A DNA stretch of 13,959 nucleotides from positions 1 through 13,959 of the forward strand of contig JAFUDL010000250.1 in assembly GCA_017459225.1 (NCBI GenBank), in the 5' to 3' direction. Shown here piece after piece: positions 7,501 through 13,959 of the stretch. Within the stretch, counting starts at the first letter, position 1. Each line of letters begins with the position of its first letter. Under the pieces are notes generated by a model. The model searched no databases, was not told the DNA's origin, and saw only the letters and a list, made by a program, of their open reading frames with translations. The DNA comes from Kiritimatiellia bacterium. GTDB taxonomy: Bacteria > Verrucomicrobiota > Kiritimatiellia > RFP12 > UBA1067. The translations under genes and the position numbers were made by a program.

Positions 7501-10500
7501 GCTCTGTTGCACGGACGAGCTCGCGAACAGCGTGAGCGACTCCGCCTCGCCGTTCCTCAGCGTGACGGTCGAGGACTCGGACGACCCGCCGCCCGAGATG
7601 ACGACGTCGTACACGAACTCGGCACTGATGTCTTCCGCGGTGCCGATGGTCTCCTCGCGGAGGGTGATGATCGTGGGCTGGGCGGTGAAGTACACCACGT
7701 AGAGCTGCATGTCGAACCCGTAGTGGGTCCACGTGGTGCCATTGTCAGAGGAGTACTCGAACCCGCGCCATGTGTTCCTGATCTGGAGCGCGGGGCGCGA
7801 CCCGTTGCTCGTCTTCGTCTCGGTGATGTAGTGCAGCTGCGCGGCCGCAGTCGCGTTGGGATCGCCGAGCGCGTAGGCGTAGTGCTGGTACGATCCGCTC
7901 GCGGGATACTGGAGCGGCGTCGTCAGCAGGCTGTCCGCCACGTTCAGGGCCTCTGCCCCCACGTCCGTCTGCGTGGGCGCGTCGGTCTTGGCCGTCACCG
8001 TCGTGAACCCGTCCAGGCCCATCTCGCGATAGCCGATGTTGATGGGCCTCGGGTTCTTGAAGTACACCATGAACACCTTCATCTCGCTCGGAAGCGCCTC
8101 GCTGGTTCCGTCGGCGTATTCCACATAGACGCTGCGCGCTGAGGTGTTGTAGTAGACGCGGCTGATTTTGCGCCCTTCGGAGATGTCGTCCTTGGACGTG
8201 GCGATGCACGTGAACGCGTACTGGTAGCTGCCGTCGGGCAGCTGCACATACTGCGTGGGAGAATCGTTAAACGAGACGTCGGTGCTGTTGCCCACCTGGA
8301 TCGACAGCTGCTTGAGCCAGCCGTCCGGGTCTTCGGAGTGTAGCGTGCTGTGGTCGACGATCGTCTCCTCCGAGGCGTCAACCACCTGCAGCGGCACCTC
8401 GATTAGGTCGCGCCACGCGGCGTACAATACGAGCGGGCCCTCCACGGGGGTCTCCTCGAAGTTGTACGCCTCGAGGTCCGCGGTGTCCTGATAGCGCTTC
8501 GTGCTCCAGAAGTCGAACATCATCGGCTTGCCGGTCTCCGCGTCCACGATGTCCTGCAGCACGCCGGGGTTGCGGGCATAGCCGTTCAGCGTCGTCTGCT
8601 GGCTGTACCGCCCGGCATTGGCGCCGTCGGTGATGTAAGTGAACTCATTCGCGTTCCAGGCGTCGGCAGAGCCCGGCTCCCACGTGTACTGGGTGTTGTT
8701 CTTGTCGAAATAGACGTTCACGGCCCATTCGGCGTAGAGCGTGTTGGCGCCGCTGCCGTCCAGCGTGTCGAGCGCGTCGACGCCCACGTACGCGCCGGGC
8801 GCGAAGTGCGTGCCCGTGCCGTCCTTGCGCGTGTTCCATCCGAGGAACGTGAGCGTCTCGTCGCCGATGGTGCAGGTGTACCCCGTGCCGTCGCTCAGGT
8901 GGCCGTAGGCGTTGTTCGGCAGGCCCGAGACCGTGCGGGTTGTGTCGGAGGAGCCCGAGGCGAATTCGTCCGCCGGATCCGGATGGGCGAGCGTGAGAGA
9001 GGTGGCGTCGTCGCCTATGGACGCATTGGCCTGCGCGCTGCCGTTGACGTCCAGCGTGAGGCTCACGGTCCTGATGGTTTCATAGACGGCGTCCAGATAG
9101 ACCACTCGGACGTTGGGGGCCGAGCCGGCCTCGCTGTAGATTGCGTTCAGCACGAAGGATTGACCGGGGAAGTAAACGGTGCCATCGCCGTTGCGGACGG
9201 TCCAGCCCACGAAATACTTGCCCTCTGGTGCAGTGGCGGTGCGGGTGACGACGAGGTCGGACTGGTCGTCGAACACCGCGACGTCGAGAGCCTCATGGAA
9301 GGTGTATTGCTCGTTGTCGTCCAGGCGGTCTATCGTGCCATCGCCGGCGACGTAGTGCAGCTCGTACGTTCCAAGGCTCTTCCAATGCAGGCGCAGAGTG
9401 GTGTCGTGCGTGACCTTCTGCCCGAACTTGTACAGCGCCTCGCCGATCTCGTTGCCGTTATCGTCCATCAGCACTTCGTACCACCCGGAGTAGCGGTATG
9501 CATTGACACGGTTCTCGTATTGGGTGAAGTCCGTGATGCCTGGATCGTTCACGTCCGTCGTGTAGTACGCGCGGCGGTCGCCGAGAATGGTCTTTCCATT
9601 GTCATCCTCGAAGTCGCTCCAGGTATCGGCCACGAATTTGTCGAAGTCGCCCTGATCGCCGTATTCGCCGGCAAGCGCGCTCTTGTAGTAGTCGCGGTTC
9701 TTGACCACGTAGAACCACTCGCCGCTCGCCGACGGCATGAAGCTGCGCGAAGCGGTGTTGTATTCATAGACCCTCTCCCCACCGTAAGACTCCCAGAACC
9801 AGGTGGAGTCCGAATCCGCCAGCTGTCCGCCGTTCGGATCGATCCGTATCAGGTACCATATTGTCTCCCAGCCCGCGAAAAGCTGAAGGTTATTCGCCGG
9901 CACTCTGTTATATAACACCTTGTTCTTTGTATAGTTGTTGTACTCTTCGTCCTCCTCGAAGAACACACGGGTGGTGCAGGAACTATCCGCATACCAGCCG
10001 GTAAACGTGTAACCTTCGCGTCTGGACTCGGGTCCGTCCGGGAAGAGCTCGCTGACCTTCGGGCCGAGTTTCTGTGTGTACAACATGGTCACCGAGTCAA
10101 GCGTTACATTGCCATAGGAATCTACGAAGTCAATCGTGAACGGCAGACGGTCGTAATAGAATTTGCTGACGGTGTTTCCGCCGGTAGGCAGAGATCCGCT
10201 CGAGGGATATCGACCACTTGAACTAAAGGTTGCTCCTTGACCATTGCAATCAGCATTCTTTGCATCGTTCGAGTAACCGTCAAGAGCGTAGAAGTCCTCT
10301 TTCGCGGTAAGGAAATTATAGTTGTGTTCGTAGTGAAAGTACTCCCGGTAAAACTTGCCGCCGTGCTGCGTCCCGTCACTCTCGTCCTCGTCCACTTCGA
10401 CATACATATATATGGTTCCGCCCCTACCATTGTTGTCGGAAATGTAGAACAGGATGTCTGCATCATCCATGTATTCAATAATCAGCAGGCGCTCCTGGTA

Positions 10501-13227
10501 AATGGAGGTCGTCGTAGCCTTCCAAGTGTGCTGTGTTCCATTCACCTTCACTGGAAAGAAATTTTTAATGCTCGCTCCGTAGAGCGCCGTGATGGCAAGG
10601 ACTTCCGTCTGGTTGGAAGTCGTGGTTGCAGTAATACCCGTAGCAGTATCCCACAAGGTGCTGCCATTGCTGGTAATCTGATGCCATTTGCCGTCTGTAT
10701 TGAACTTGATGTAAAAGGTCTGACTGGTGCCACTTCCGGTGTACGAGACATCGTATGCCCCAATGCCCTTTTTATTGGCCTCCAAAGTGGTGATGGTAGT
10801 CGAGGTGCTCACAGCCGTACTATTTACACCAAAGGCCTGCGATACAGCGTCGTCAACTACTTCAATGCCTGTTGCATTATCGTACACGCTACTTCCATTA
10901 GAAGCCGGTATCTGATACCAAGTGCCTGAATGTTTTATGTAGTATGTCTTGCTGGAACTACCCGTGTAAGACACTTCATATCCAGAGATGGTCTTCTTCC
11001 TGTCGGCATTTTCCAAAGTGTCAACAACAGAACTATCTGCCTCTTCTCCAAATGCAAAGGTTTGTGTCAGCTCCTGTTGGCCAAAGCTAAAAGATATAGT
11101 GCTACCATAGGTAAAACTTGTAATGTCAGGCGCATTATCATACAACAACTTAGCTGTGTTATTATTGTCACCGATTTGGTACCATGCGTTATTTGCGTAT
11201 ATGGCATACCGAGTCGCATTATTAGAACTTCTAATACGATATGACACGTAATAGTTCGTTCCGCCAATTTGTTTTCTATTATTTTGATAAGTATCATTAC
11301 GATAAGTATCAGTATTGCCTCTCGACAAAGTGTAACTGGTGTCATCCAAGTAAGTGTAGGAAACGCCAGGAGACGAGTACACGTACGAGGTAGTGGCGGT
11401 AATTGACGACGACGTGGTATTGTAGAATCTATAGGTATGAACATTGCGGTCGTAGTAAACGTTGAGGACGGTAGAGCCGTCGCCCCTCACAATTGCGGCA
11501 TCATCACAACGACCGAAGTGGAAACCTGTATACGAGCGTGTCTTGTCATCATTGGACACGGAAACCTCCTCTTCGGAACGCTCTGTATACTCAATACTTT
11601 CACGGAAATCGTATGTCTTGTCCTCGTTCGCTATATTAGCCGCGTCGGTAGCCTTCTGCTGCCAAATGACAACGGTGTACCGCGTCAACGCAGGGGTCCA
11701 ATGGCCGTACAGCTTCACATCTTCGCTGATCTTCAGCTTGCCGTCTTCAATGTAGCCGCCCCAACCCGAGAGGTTGGCCGAGGTGTTCAGCGTACCGTCG
11801 GCATTGCCCACCTTCACGCCGCCATCTGCCTCCGTGTACCAGCCAGCGAATGTATAGCCGGTGCGGTTGGGTTGGGGAAGCTCGTCCTTGTCCTCGTCCT
11901 CGTAGAGGCACTCGGGCGGGCAGTAGGAAGCGCCCTCGCCGGTCTTGGCGGACTGGTATGACAGCCAGTGGATCGGCACAAAAATTGGATAGAGATCGAC
12001 CGGCCTGCCCTTGTCGCCCTCCGCACGGGTGAATGTGAGCGGAGATTCAACGCGCACCACGTCGTTTCCATATATGTCCTTCGGTTCACCGGGATCGACT
12101 GGCGTTCTCGACCATCCACGGAAGATCATCTTGGGCGCCGAGTTCTCTTGTTCCTCTTCCCCGGAGTTGTCATTGGCGCTTTCGTCATACGTCACCGTCA
12201 CGTCGTCGATCTCTACCGTGGCCTCCAGCACGTTGCCGTTCTTCGTGAGCGGCGCGCGGCGCACGACGGTGATGGGCCATTTCTTGTCGGCGCCCACGGT
12301 CATGGACTGGTCATGGAAGATCACATAGCCCACATCGCCGAAGCGGGCGCGGAGAGTGTACACGTGCTCGCCGGTCTCGTTTGCATCAAACGTGATGGGC
12401 TTCGAGAAGTCGAACGGGGCGGCCGCATAGTCAGTGCCGTCAAAGAGATACCAACCCATGAAGGTGCGCCCCATGGACGACACCATCTCGGGACGCGCGA
12501 GGCTCTGCCCGTCCTTGACGATCTGGCGGAAGGTTCGTGTGTTGTCGTCGGCGACGAAGTAGAATGGAACGTAGCTATCCGACTCGTCAAGCGTATAGAA
12601 CTGGTAGATGCGGCGGGCGGGATCGCTGTCGGTCGTGTGGTCCGTGCCCTCCGTGATGGCGTAAACGGAGAAGCCCTCGGCGGAGAAGGAGAAGGCCGTG
12701 ACCGCCGTTTTCGCGGCGTTGTAGGTGAAACTGTAGCGCGATGCGGGTAGCGCCTCCACCGTGCCGTCGTCCGCAAGGTGCGCAACGCCAAGCGTCGCGC
12801 CGGGCGTTATGGCCACCGGCTCGTCAAGGGTCACGTCAACCTGGACGGGTTCACCAGCTGCAGGCTGCCACTTGGCGCCGTCCGACTCGATCGAGATGTC
12901 GTACATCGCGAGAACGGACGGCTCCTTGCGAGAGGAAGGCTCCTTCGCCGCACCGAGAAGGCGCGGACCGCCACGGCGCTTCTTCGCAAGGCCTTCCATG
13001 ATCCTGCGCTTCACTCCGTCCGCACGTGTGCGCGAAAGGGAGACCTTTGCGCTCTCGGAGAACCGGTTGCCCTCAGCCATCACGGCGATGCGGCCGTGGC
13101 TGCTTACGCGCGTGAGATGGTTCACGCGCCTTGCGCCCGCATGGCCGTTCGCAACTACGCCGCACCACGCCGCGCCGCAGAGCAGCGCAACAAGGAAACC
13201 AAGGACTGTCTTTTTCACGAAATACAT
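4510..13227 (-). CDS. giant secreted InlB B-repeat multidomain protein
   Basis: A 2905-residue exported protein, probably a surface adhesin or scaffold. Residues 1-23 are a signal peptide, followed by a basic linker to about 103. Residues 107-193 form a beta domain of the kind that precedes InlB repeats in clostridial surface proteins (MYDISI ... GFSVYAIT). InlB B/Flg_new-like units are marked by GW(Y/T/N/S) motifs near 258 (FMGWY), 370 (FRGWS), 460 (FAGWY), 1075 (FTGWY), 1247 (YSGWY), 1340 (FVGWT), 1461 (FLGWN) and 2429 (FEGWS), usually ending L(Y/F)A.W. Residues 517-605 contain YTVVIWQQK. Residues 655-900 hold three tandem repeats of about 75 residues. A module near 1814-1955 recurs near 2214-2345 (LQIR then W..NG.TW). 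Residues 2650-2895 form a separate C-terminal domain. No LPXTG, PEP-CTERM or obvious type IX signal is seen. The start is fixed by AAGGAGG (13236-13242) eight bases upstream. The next gene, 30 bp away, encodes a PEP-CTERM protein. Function is not proven. Confidence 0.92.
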   Translation of the reverse strand: MYFVKKTVLGFLVALLCGAAWCGVVANGHAGARRVNHLTRVSSHGRIAVMAEGNRFSESAKVSLSRTRADGVKRRIMEGLAKKRRGGPRLLGAAKEPSSRKEPSVLAMYDISIESDGAKWQPAAGEPVQVDVTLDEPVAITPGATLGVAHLADDGTVEALPASRYSFTYNAAKTAVTAFSFSAEGFSVYAITEGTDHTTDSDPARRIYQFYTLDESDSYVPFYFVADDNTRTFRQIVKDGQSLARPEMVSSMGRTFMGWYLFDGTDYAAAPFDFSKPITFDANETGEHVYTLRARFGDVGYVIFHDQSMTVGADKKWPITVVRRAPLTKNGNVLEATVEIDDVTVTYDESANDNSGEEEQENSAPKMIFRGWSRTPVDPGEPKDIYGNDVVRVESPLTFTRAEGDKGRPVDLYPIFVPIHWLSYQSAKTGEGASYCPPECLYEDEDKDELPQPNRTGYTFAGWYTEADGGVKVGNADGTLNTSANLSGWGGYIEDGKLKISEDVKLYGHWTPALTRYTVVIWQQKATDAANIANEDKTYDFRESIEYTERSEEEVSVSNDDKTRSYTGFHFGRCDDAAIVRGDGSTVLNVYYDRNVHTYRFYNTTSSSITATTSYVYSSPGVSYTYLDDTSYTLSRGNTDTYRNDTYQNNRKQIGGTNYYVSYRIRSSNNATRYAIYANNAWYQIGDNNNTAKLLYDNAPDITSFTYGSTISFSFGQQELTQTFAFGEEADSSVVDTLENADRKKTISGYEVSYTGSSSKTYYIKHSGTWYQIPASNGSSVYDNATGIEVVDDAVSQAFGVNSTAVSTSTTITTLEANKKGIGAYDVSYTGSGTSQTFYIKFNTDGKWHQITSNGSTLWDTATGITATTTSNQTEVLAITALYGASIKNFFPVKVNGTQHTWKATTTSIYQERLLIIEYMDDADILFYISDNNGRGGTIYMYVEVDEDESDGTQHGGKFYREYFHYEHNYNFLTAKEDFYALDGYSNDAKNADCNGQGATFSSSGRYPSSGSLPTGGNTVSKFYYDRLPFTIDFVDSYGNVTLDSVTMLYTQKLGPKVSELFPDGPESRREGYTFTGWYADSSCTTRVFFEEDEEYNNYTKNKVLYNRVPANNLQLFAGWETIWYLIRIDPNGGQLADSDSTWFWESYGGERVYEYNTASRSFMPSASGEWFYVVKNRDYYKSALAGEYGDQGDFDKFVADTWSDFEDDNGKTILGDRRAYYTTDVNDPGITDFTQYENRVNAYRYSGWYEVLMDDNGNEIGEALYKFGQKVTHDTTLRLHWKSLGTYELHYVAGDGTIDRLDDNEQYTFHEALDVAVFDDQSDLVVTRTATAPEGKYFVGWTVRNGDGTVYFPGQSFVLNAIYSEAGSAPNVRVVYLDAVYETIRTVSLTLDVNGSAQANASIGDDATSLTLAHPDPADEFASGSSDTTRTVSGLPNNAYGHLSDGTGYTCTIGDETLTFLGWNTRKDGTGTHFAPGAYVGVDALDTLDGSGANTLYAEWAVNVYFDKNNTQYTWEPGSADAWNANEFTYITDGANAGRYSQQTTLNGYARNPGVLQDIVDAETGKPMMFDFWSTKRYQDTADLEAYNFEETPVEGPLVLYAAWRDLIEVPLQVVDASEETIVDHSTLHSEDPDGWLKQLSIQVGNSTDVSFNDSPTQYVQLPDGSYQYAFTCIATSKDDISEGRKISRVYYNTSARSVYVEYADGTSEALPSEMKVFMVYFKNPRPINIGYREMGLDGFTTVTAKTDAPTQTDVGAEALNVADSLLTTPLQYPASGSYQHYAYALGDPNATAAAQLHYITETKTSNGSRPALQIRNTWRGFEYSSDNGTTWTHYGFDMQLYVVYFTAQPTIITLREETIGTAEDISAEFVYDVVISGGGSSESSTVTLRNGEAESLTLFASSSVQQSITITQRPKDGFTTTIGMTVDDPGVNGTANGLVYTATAAMSGGAETVTYTNSRGLLPLELNVAFGSGGEVTNVNGEYRTDAESGYTLNVPIQAGDPAPTPFSVTEQALTGRNKVYAEGTAADGLLSKEVGATHVFVGVWYGRPAQADGEAEEGDKVELEGRVTSVGFVKLAREDYYGICLNDDPDLPLGSYRLYYVYSEMPKIHYVKEGANGTLVKLETLAYQGVAYENVMPQDSMMSVGEAKALSVQFGGNGVNSEVVHVPFILDGSHPGSLDAVTIAAGPEKDGSVKESDLDGQTVMTSDPLKLQIRDGLVKWSLNGETWHDFSGSPAVYVIYREVGYNLTIKATTIANDADRAQAFTVSITSPALADGVSYEIDNYSVDSVTPTVGSETGTITLSLKDGDEVTIRALQSGSYSIVETLVDRFTLTHVKEGENYIDDSQLIKNADDALIGVNVVMEKNHSIELVNEKKYRVKFVDEDTTTVLKDEVTYAFQTTADKVAKPEDEPTKPMNDEYTFLYRFEGWSEDGETVTAVADVTKDVVYRAKYREIEVPKLRQRAVALDLVIRLAEPEETDAAERKRKYEAKLIGALAAADVTLKDTGFFHESDTAYDYLNEMQPNGLRLWECLRTGTPVTQKLLDTALGEGANQLSLTMAAAPVDIKDLGYDVYHVLRKYKENGESVTWDDVSARVMGTYPNFEKPAFAIDLLDEEGKSKNASGFYRVVTQIVPKYNTEKIINEIPSPNIIAVLEVNSGLKKTMTAIPWVALPSDPDAAALPSITVNNYVQTGQLSAGDAVYSIDANGIYEQWVLGSGDGQQGALTWTSATTVANGSSGETVVQDASDPATHGLSRGAATWVERTSDGKPYFLVGQYAPGNITVNIAGGSDTVPASTIIANPSINALPVNSIAWGDNPTTKDTIEVYNDKNICYNLQWNMKKKEWGRSAKVWDDTFKAYRSQWQNDFTIPAGTGVRYKRCGGAFTVTVSADQVKESVQSGTGE

Positions 13228-13251
13228 GTTCTTTGCCTCCTTCCTTCAGGC

Positions 13252-13272
13252 GCGTAAGCGAAAAGCCTACGC
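13252..13272 (-). other. small hairpin in the 5' leader of the giant gene
   Basis: GCGTA (13252-13256) pairs with TACGC (13268-13272), with an inner GC/GC pair and a short A-rich loop. It falls between the predicted transcription start and the Shine-Dalgarno sequence of the giant gene, nine bases upstream of the latter. It could stabilise the leader or influence ribosome access. It is short and may have no role. Confidence 0.4.
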
Positions 13273-13291
13273 TCCCTAAAGCAAGGGGAAT

Positions 13292-13320
13292 AGTATAGCA
13301 TTTGCGCCGTGCATAGGCAA
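13292..13320 (-). promoter_or_regulatory. sigma70-type promoter of the giant surface protein gene
   Basis: On the minus strand TTGCCT (13315-13320) is followed after 17 bp by TATACT (13292-13297), preceded by TG one base earlier (TGCTATACT), so it also fits an extended -10. This would start transcription near 13285 and give a leader of about 57 nt with a hairpin and a strong Shine-Dalgarno sequence. It is expected to drive both the giant gene and the PEP-CTERM gene. Confidence 0.7.
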
Positions 13321-13337
13321 TAGTCAAAAGCATAAAT

Positions 13338-13425
13338 TTGCAATTTTGTTGGCAAAGACTTTCGAGGGGGGGGGTAAACTGCAATATTTGCAAGTATTTT
13401 TGCATTATTTGGCAACTACAGGCAA
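13338..13425. promoter_or_regulatory. AT-rich upstream region with recurring TTGCAA/GCAA motifs and a G9 tract
   Basis: The stretch upstream of the giant gene's promoter is AT-rich. It carries GCA(A/T) motifs starting at about 13340, 13352, 13381, 13390, 13402, 13412 and 13422, several of them 9-12 bp apart and therefore roughly on one face of the helix. It also contains a run of nine G (13366-13374). Such spacing fits an activator-binding or curved region, but no named operator is recognised. From about 13430 to 13549 I see no gene and only a weak 6-bp inverted repeat (13468-13473 with 13481-13486). Confidence 0.35.
13366..13374. repeat. homopolymeric G9 tract upstream of the giant gene promoter
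   Basis: Nine consecutive G on the plus strand, C on the coding strand, starting 45 bp upstream of the -35 hexamer of the giant gene's promoter. Long G/C runs are prone to slipped-strand length changes and in other bacteria sit upstream of phase-variable surface genes. Whether this one varies cannot be seen from one sequence. Confidence 0.7.
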
Positions 13426-13549
13426 GAAGTGCCGCGATAAGAGCCAAAACTGAAAGAAATCATGGCCTGAAAAGTGAAATTTTTCATCCTGCGACAACAT
13501 CTCTTAATTTGTCACATCTGTCGCGCTAGTTAGTACATCACCGAGGTAA

Positions 13550-13666
13550 TTGCAAAACCTCCAAAAACATCTCACGCCAAGTTCGCAAAGTACGCGAAGT
13601 TCTGTTTCATGGATGACTTTGCGAACTTAGCGGACTTTGCGTGAAACTAAAAAGCAGGTTTTGCAA
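13550..13666. repeat. inverted nonamer-repeat element C
   Basis: A 117-bp imperfect palindrome centred on 13608. The outer arms are an 11-bp perfect inverted repeat, TTGCAAAACCT (13550-13560) and its complement (13656-13666). Inside, after an 11-nt internal loop on each side, TCACGC (13572-13577) pairs with GCGTGA (13639-13644) and opens an array of 9-nt units, CGCNAAGTN, on each arm. Over 29 positions the inner arms match at 24. The loop is 15 nt (13601-13615). The design (array, spacer, inverted array) is like elements A and B, but the unit and the loop are different. It sits between the terminator of the right-edge gene and the regulatory region of the giant gene. Confidence 0.85.
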
Positions 13667-13670
13667 CTGG

Positions 13671-13728
13671 CTCAAATGACAAAAAGAACAAAATGACAAT
13701 GCCGAGCAAGTGCAGAGACCCGGCATTG
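13671..13728 (-). terminator. rho-independent terminator of the right-edge gene
   Basis: On the minus strand CAATGCCG pairs with CGGCATTG (plus positions 13721-13728 and 13697-13704), with up to three more inner pairs including G-U. A T-rich tail, TCATTTTGTTCTTTTTG, follows at once (13696-13680). It lies 21 bp after the stop codon of the gene at 13750, in the correct orientation. Confidence 0.8.
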
Positions 13729-13732
13729 CGGC

Positions 13733-13744
13733 GCACACGTGTGC
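13733..13744. other. 12-bp perfect palindrome GCACACGTGTGC
   Basis: A perfect 12-bp palindrome between the stop codon at 13750 and the terminator hairpin. It may add to the terminator or bind a dimeric protein. Chance occurrence in GC-rich DNA is also possible. Confidence 0.35.
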
Positions 13745-13749
13745 ACGCC

Positions 13750-13959
13750 CTAGCGCATGTAGACCATCGTGCCGATCGAGACAACGTTGAGCTTGAGCGT
13801 GTTGCCTTCCACAAAAACGGGCTCTTCGTGCATGAGTGTGGGTCGGTTCATGCCACCTCCTGACGAGCTTCCCCTTTGTTCATGCGCATCGGAGCGTTGC
13901 AACTGGGCCACGGGATTGTGATGTTCGAGCAGAACAGCATTACGAGCGCGATCATCGTG
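13750..13959 (-). CDS. 3' end of an unrecognised gene, cut by window edge (or a 33-residue small ORF from 13851)
   Basis: The minus-strand frame that ends with TAG at 13750-13752 is open to the window edge, giving a 69-residue C-terminal fragment. It has a charged part, a Ser/Gly-rich linker (GSSSGGG), and the ending EEPVFVEGNTLKLNVV then SIGTMVYMR. The last 33 codons have the GC-rich third positions of the neighbours; the part before has only about 17 of 36. An ATG at 13849-13851, with AGGAGG four bases upstream, could instead start a 33-residue protein (13750-13851). In that case the preceding gene would be in another frame, ending with TGA at 13848-13850 in a 4-nt ATGA overlap and carrying the hydrophobic MIALVMLFCSNI. 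I cannot choose between the two. The terminator downstream supports a real gene ending here. No family is recognised. Confidence 0.45.
   Translation of the reverse strand, partial: HDDRARNAVLLEHHNPVAQLQRSDAHEQRGSSSGGGMNRPTLMHEEPVFVEGNTLKLNVVSIGTMVYMR

Noticed and set aside
6697..8142. Long plus-strand ORF of 481 codons
   Set aside because: It is antisense to the giant gene, full of R, H and G residues, has no family motif and is expected from high third-position GC on the other strand. The same holds for 2858-3754, 5497-6645, 8806-9915 and 1568-2356.
4510..13227. Assembly frameshift or chimera in the giant gene
   Set aside because: The frame is unbroken over 8.7 kb despite the GC shift, and repeat domains are complete on both sides, so there is no sign of a join error.
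13338..13529. 63-codon plus-strand ORF in the giant gene's upstream region
   Set aside because: It crosses the G9 tract and AT-rich regulatory DNA, has no ribosome binding site and its translation looks random.
13882..13959. Plus-strand ORF starting at 13882 and open to the right edge
   Set aside because: Third-position GC is high, but there is no Shine-Dalgarno sequence, no clear promoter, and a TGA in frame 21 bp upstream; the terminator and AGGAGG support the minus strand instead.

Overview
The window looks like chromosomal DNA of a free-living or gut bacterium of the Verrucomicrobiota/Kiritimatiellota/Lentisphaerota group. This is inferred from the sequence alone. The clues are a PEP-CTERM surface protein, an 8.7-kb secreted protein rich in InlB B-type (Listeria-Bacteroides) repeats whose C-terminal domain resembles ones I associate with these phyla, a large membrane protein ending in TPRs, and high-GC coding sequence (about 60-67% in typical lines). 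Intergenic regions are full of degenerate 7-9 nt tandem repeats. No mobile element, tRNA, rRNA or CRISPR array is visible.

All supported genes lie on the minus strand, so transcription runs right to left. From the right edge: the 3' end of an unrecognised gene (13750-13959) with a convincing intrinsic terminator (13671-13728); an inverted nonamer-repeat element (13550-13666); an AT-rich regulatory region with a G9 tract and a good promoter (13292-13320); a 2905-residue secreted repeat protein (4510-13227); 30 bp later a 194-residue PEP-CTERM protein (3895-4479), probably cotranscribed; compound repeat element B (3734-3894); an extended -10 promoter (3713-3741); an 805-residue polytopic membrane protein with C-terminal TPRs (1247-3664); compound repeat element A (1005-1243); a secreted alpha/beta-hydrolase esterase (21-980); and another heptamer array (1-36) running off the left edge.

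The giant protein and the PEP-CTERM protein look like a two-gene cell-surface unit: one large exported modular protein with no recognisable anchor and one small protein carrying an exosortase sorting signal. The esterase is exported and probably acts on acylated carbohydrates or similar esters. There is no direct evidence that it works with the surface unit.

The most unusual material is intergenic. At each of the four places where one transcription unit should end and another begin there is an array of 7-, 8- or 9-nt repeats. Elements A and B share a 48-bp core with only three substitutions, flanked on each side by different, internally homogeneous repeat blocks. The blocks reach into or abut the stop codons of the genes before them, and one block supplies the -35 hexamer of the next promoter. 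The only short gap without an array is the 30 bp inside the proposed operon. I do not recognise this element as a named family.
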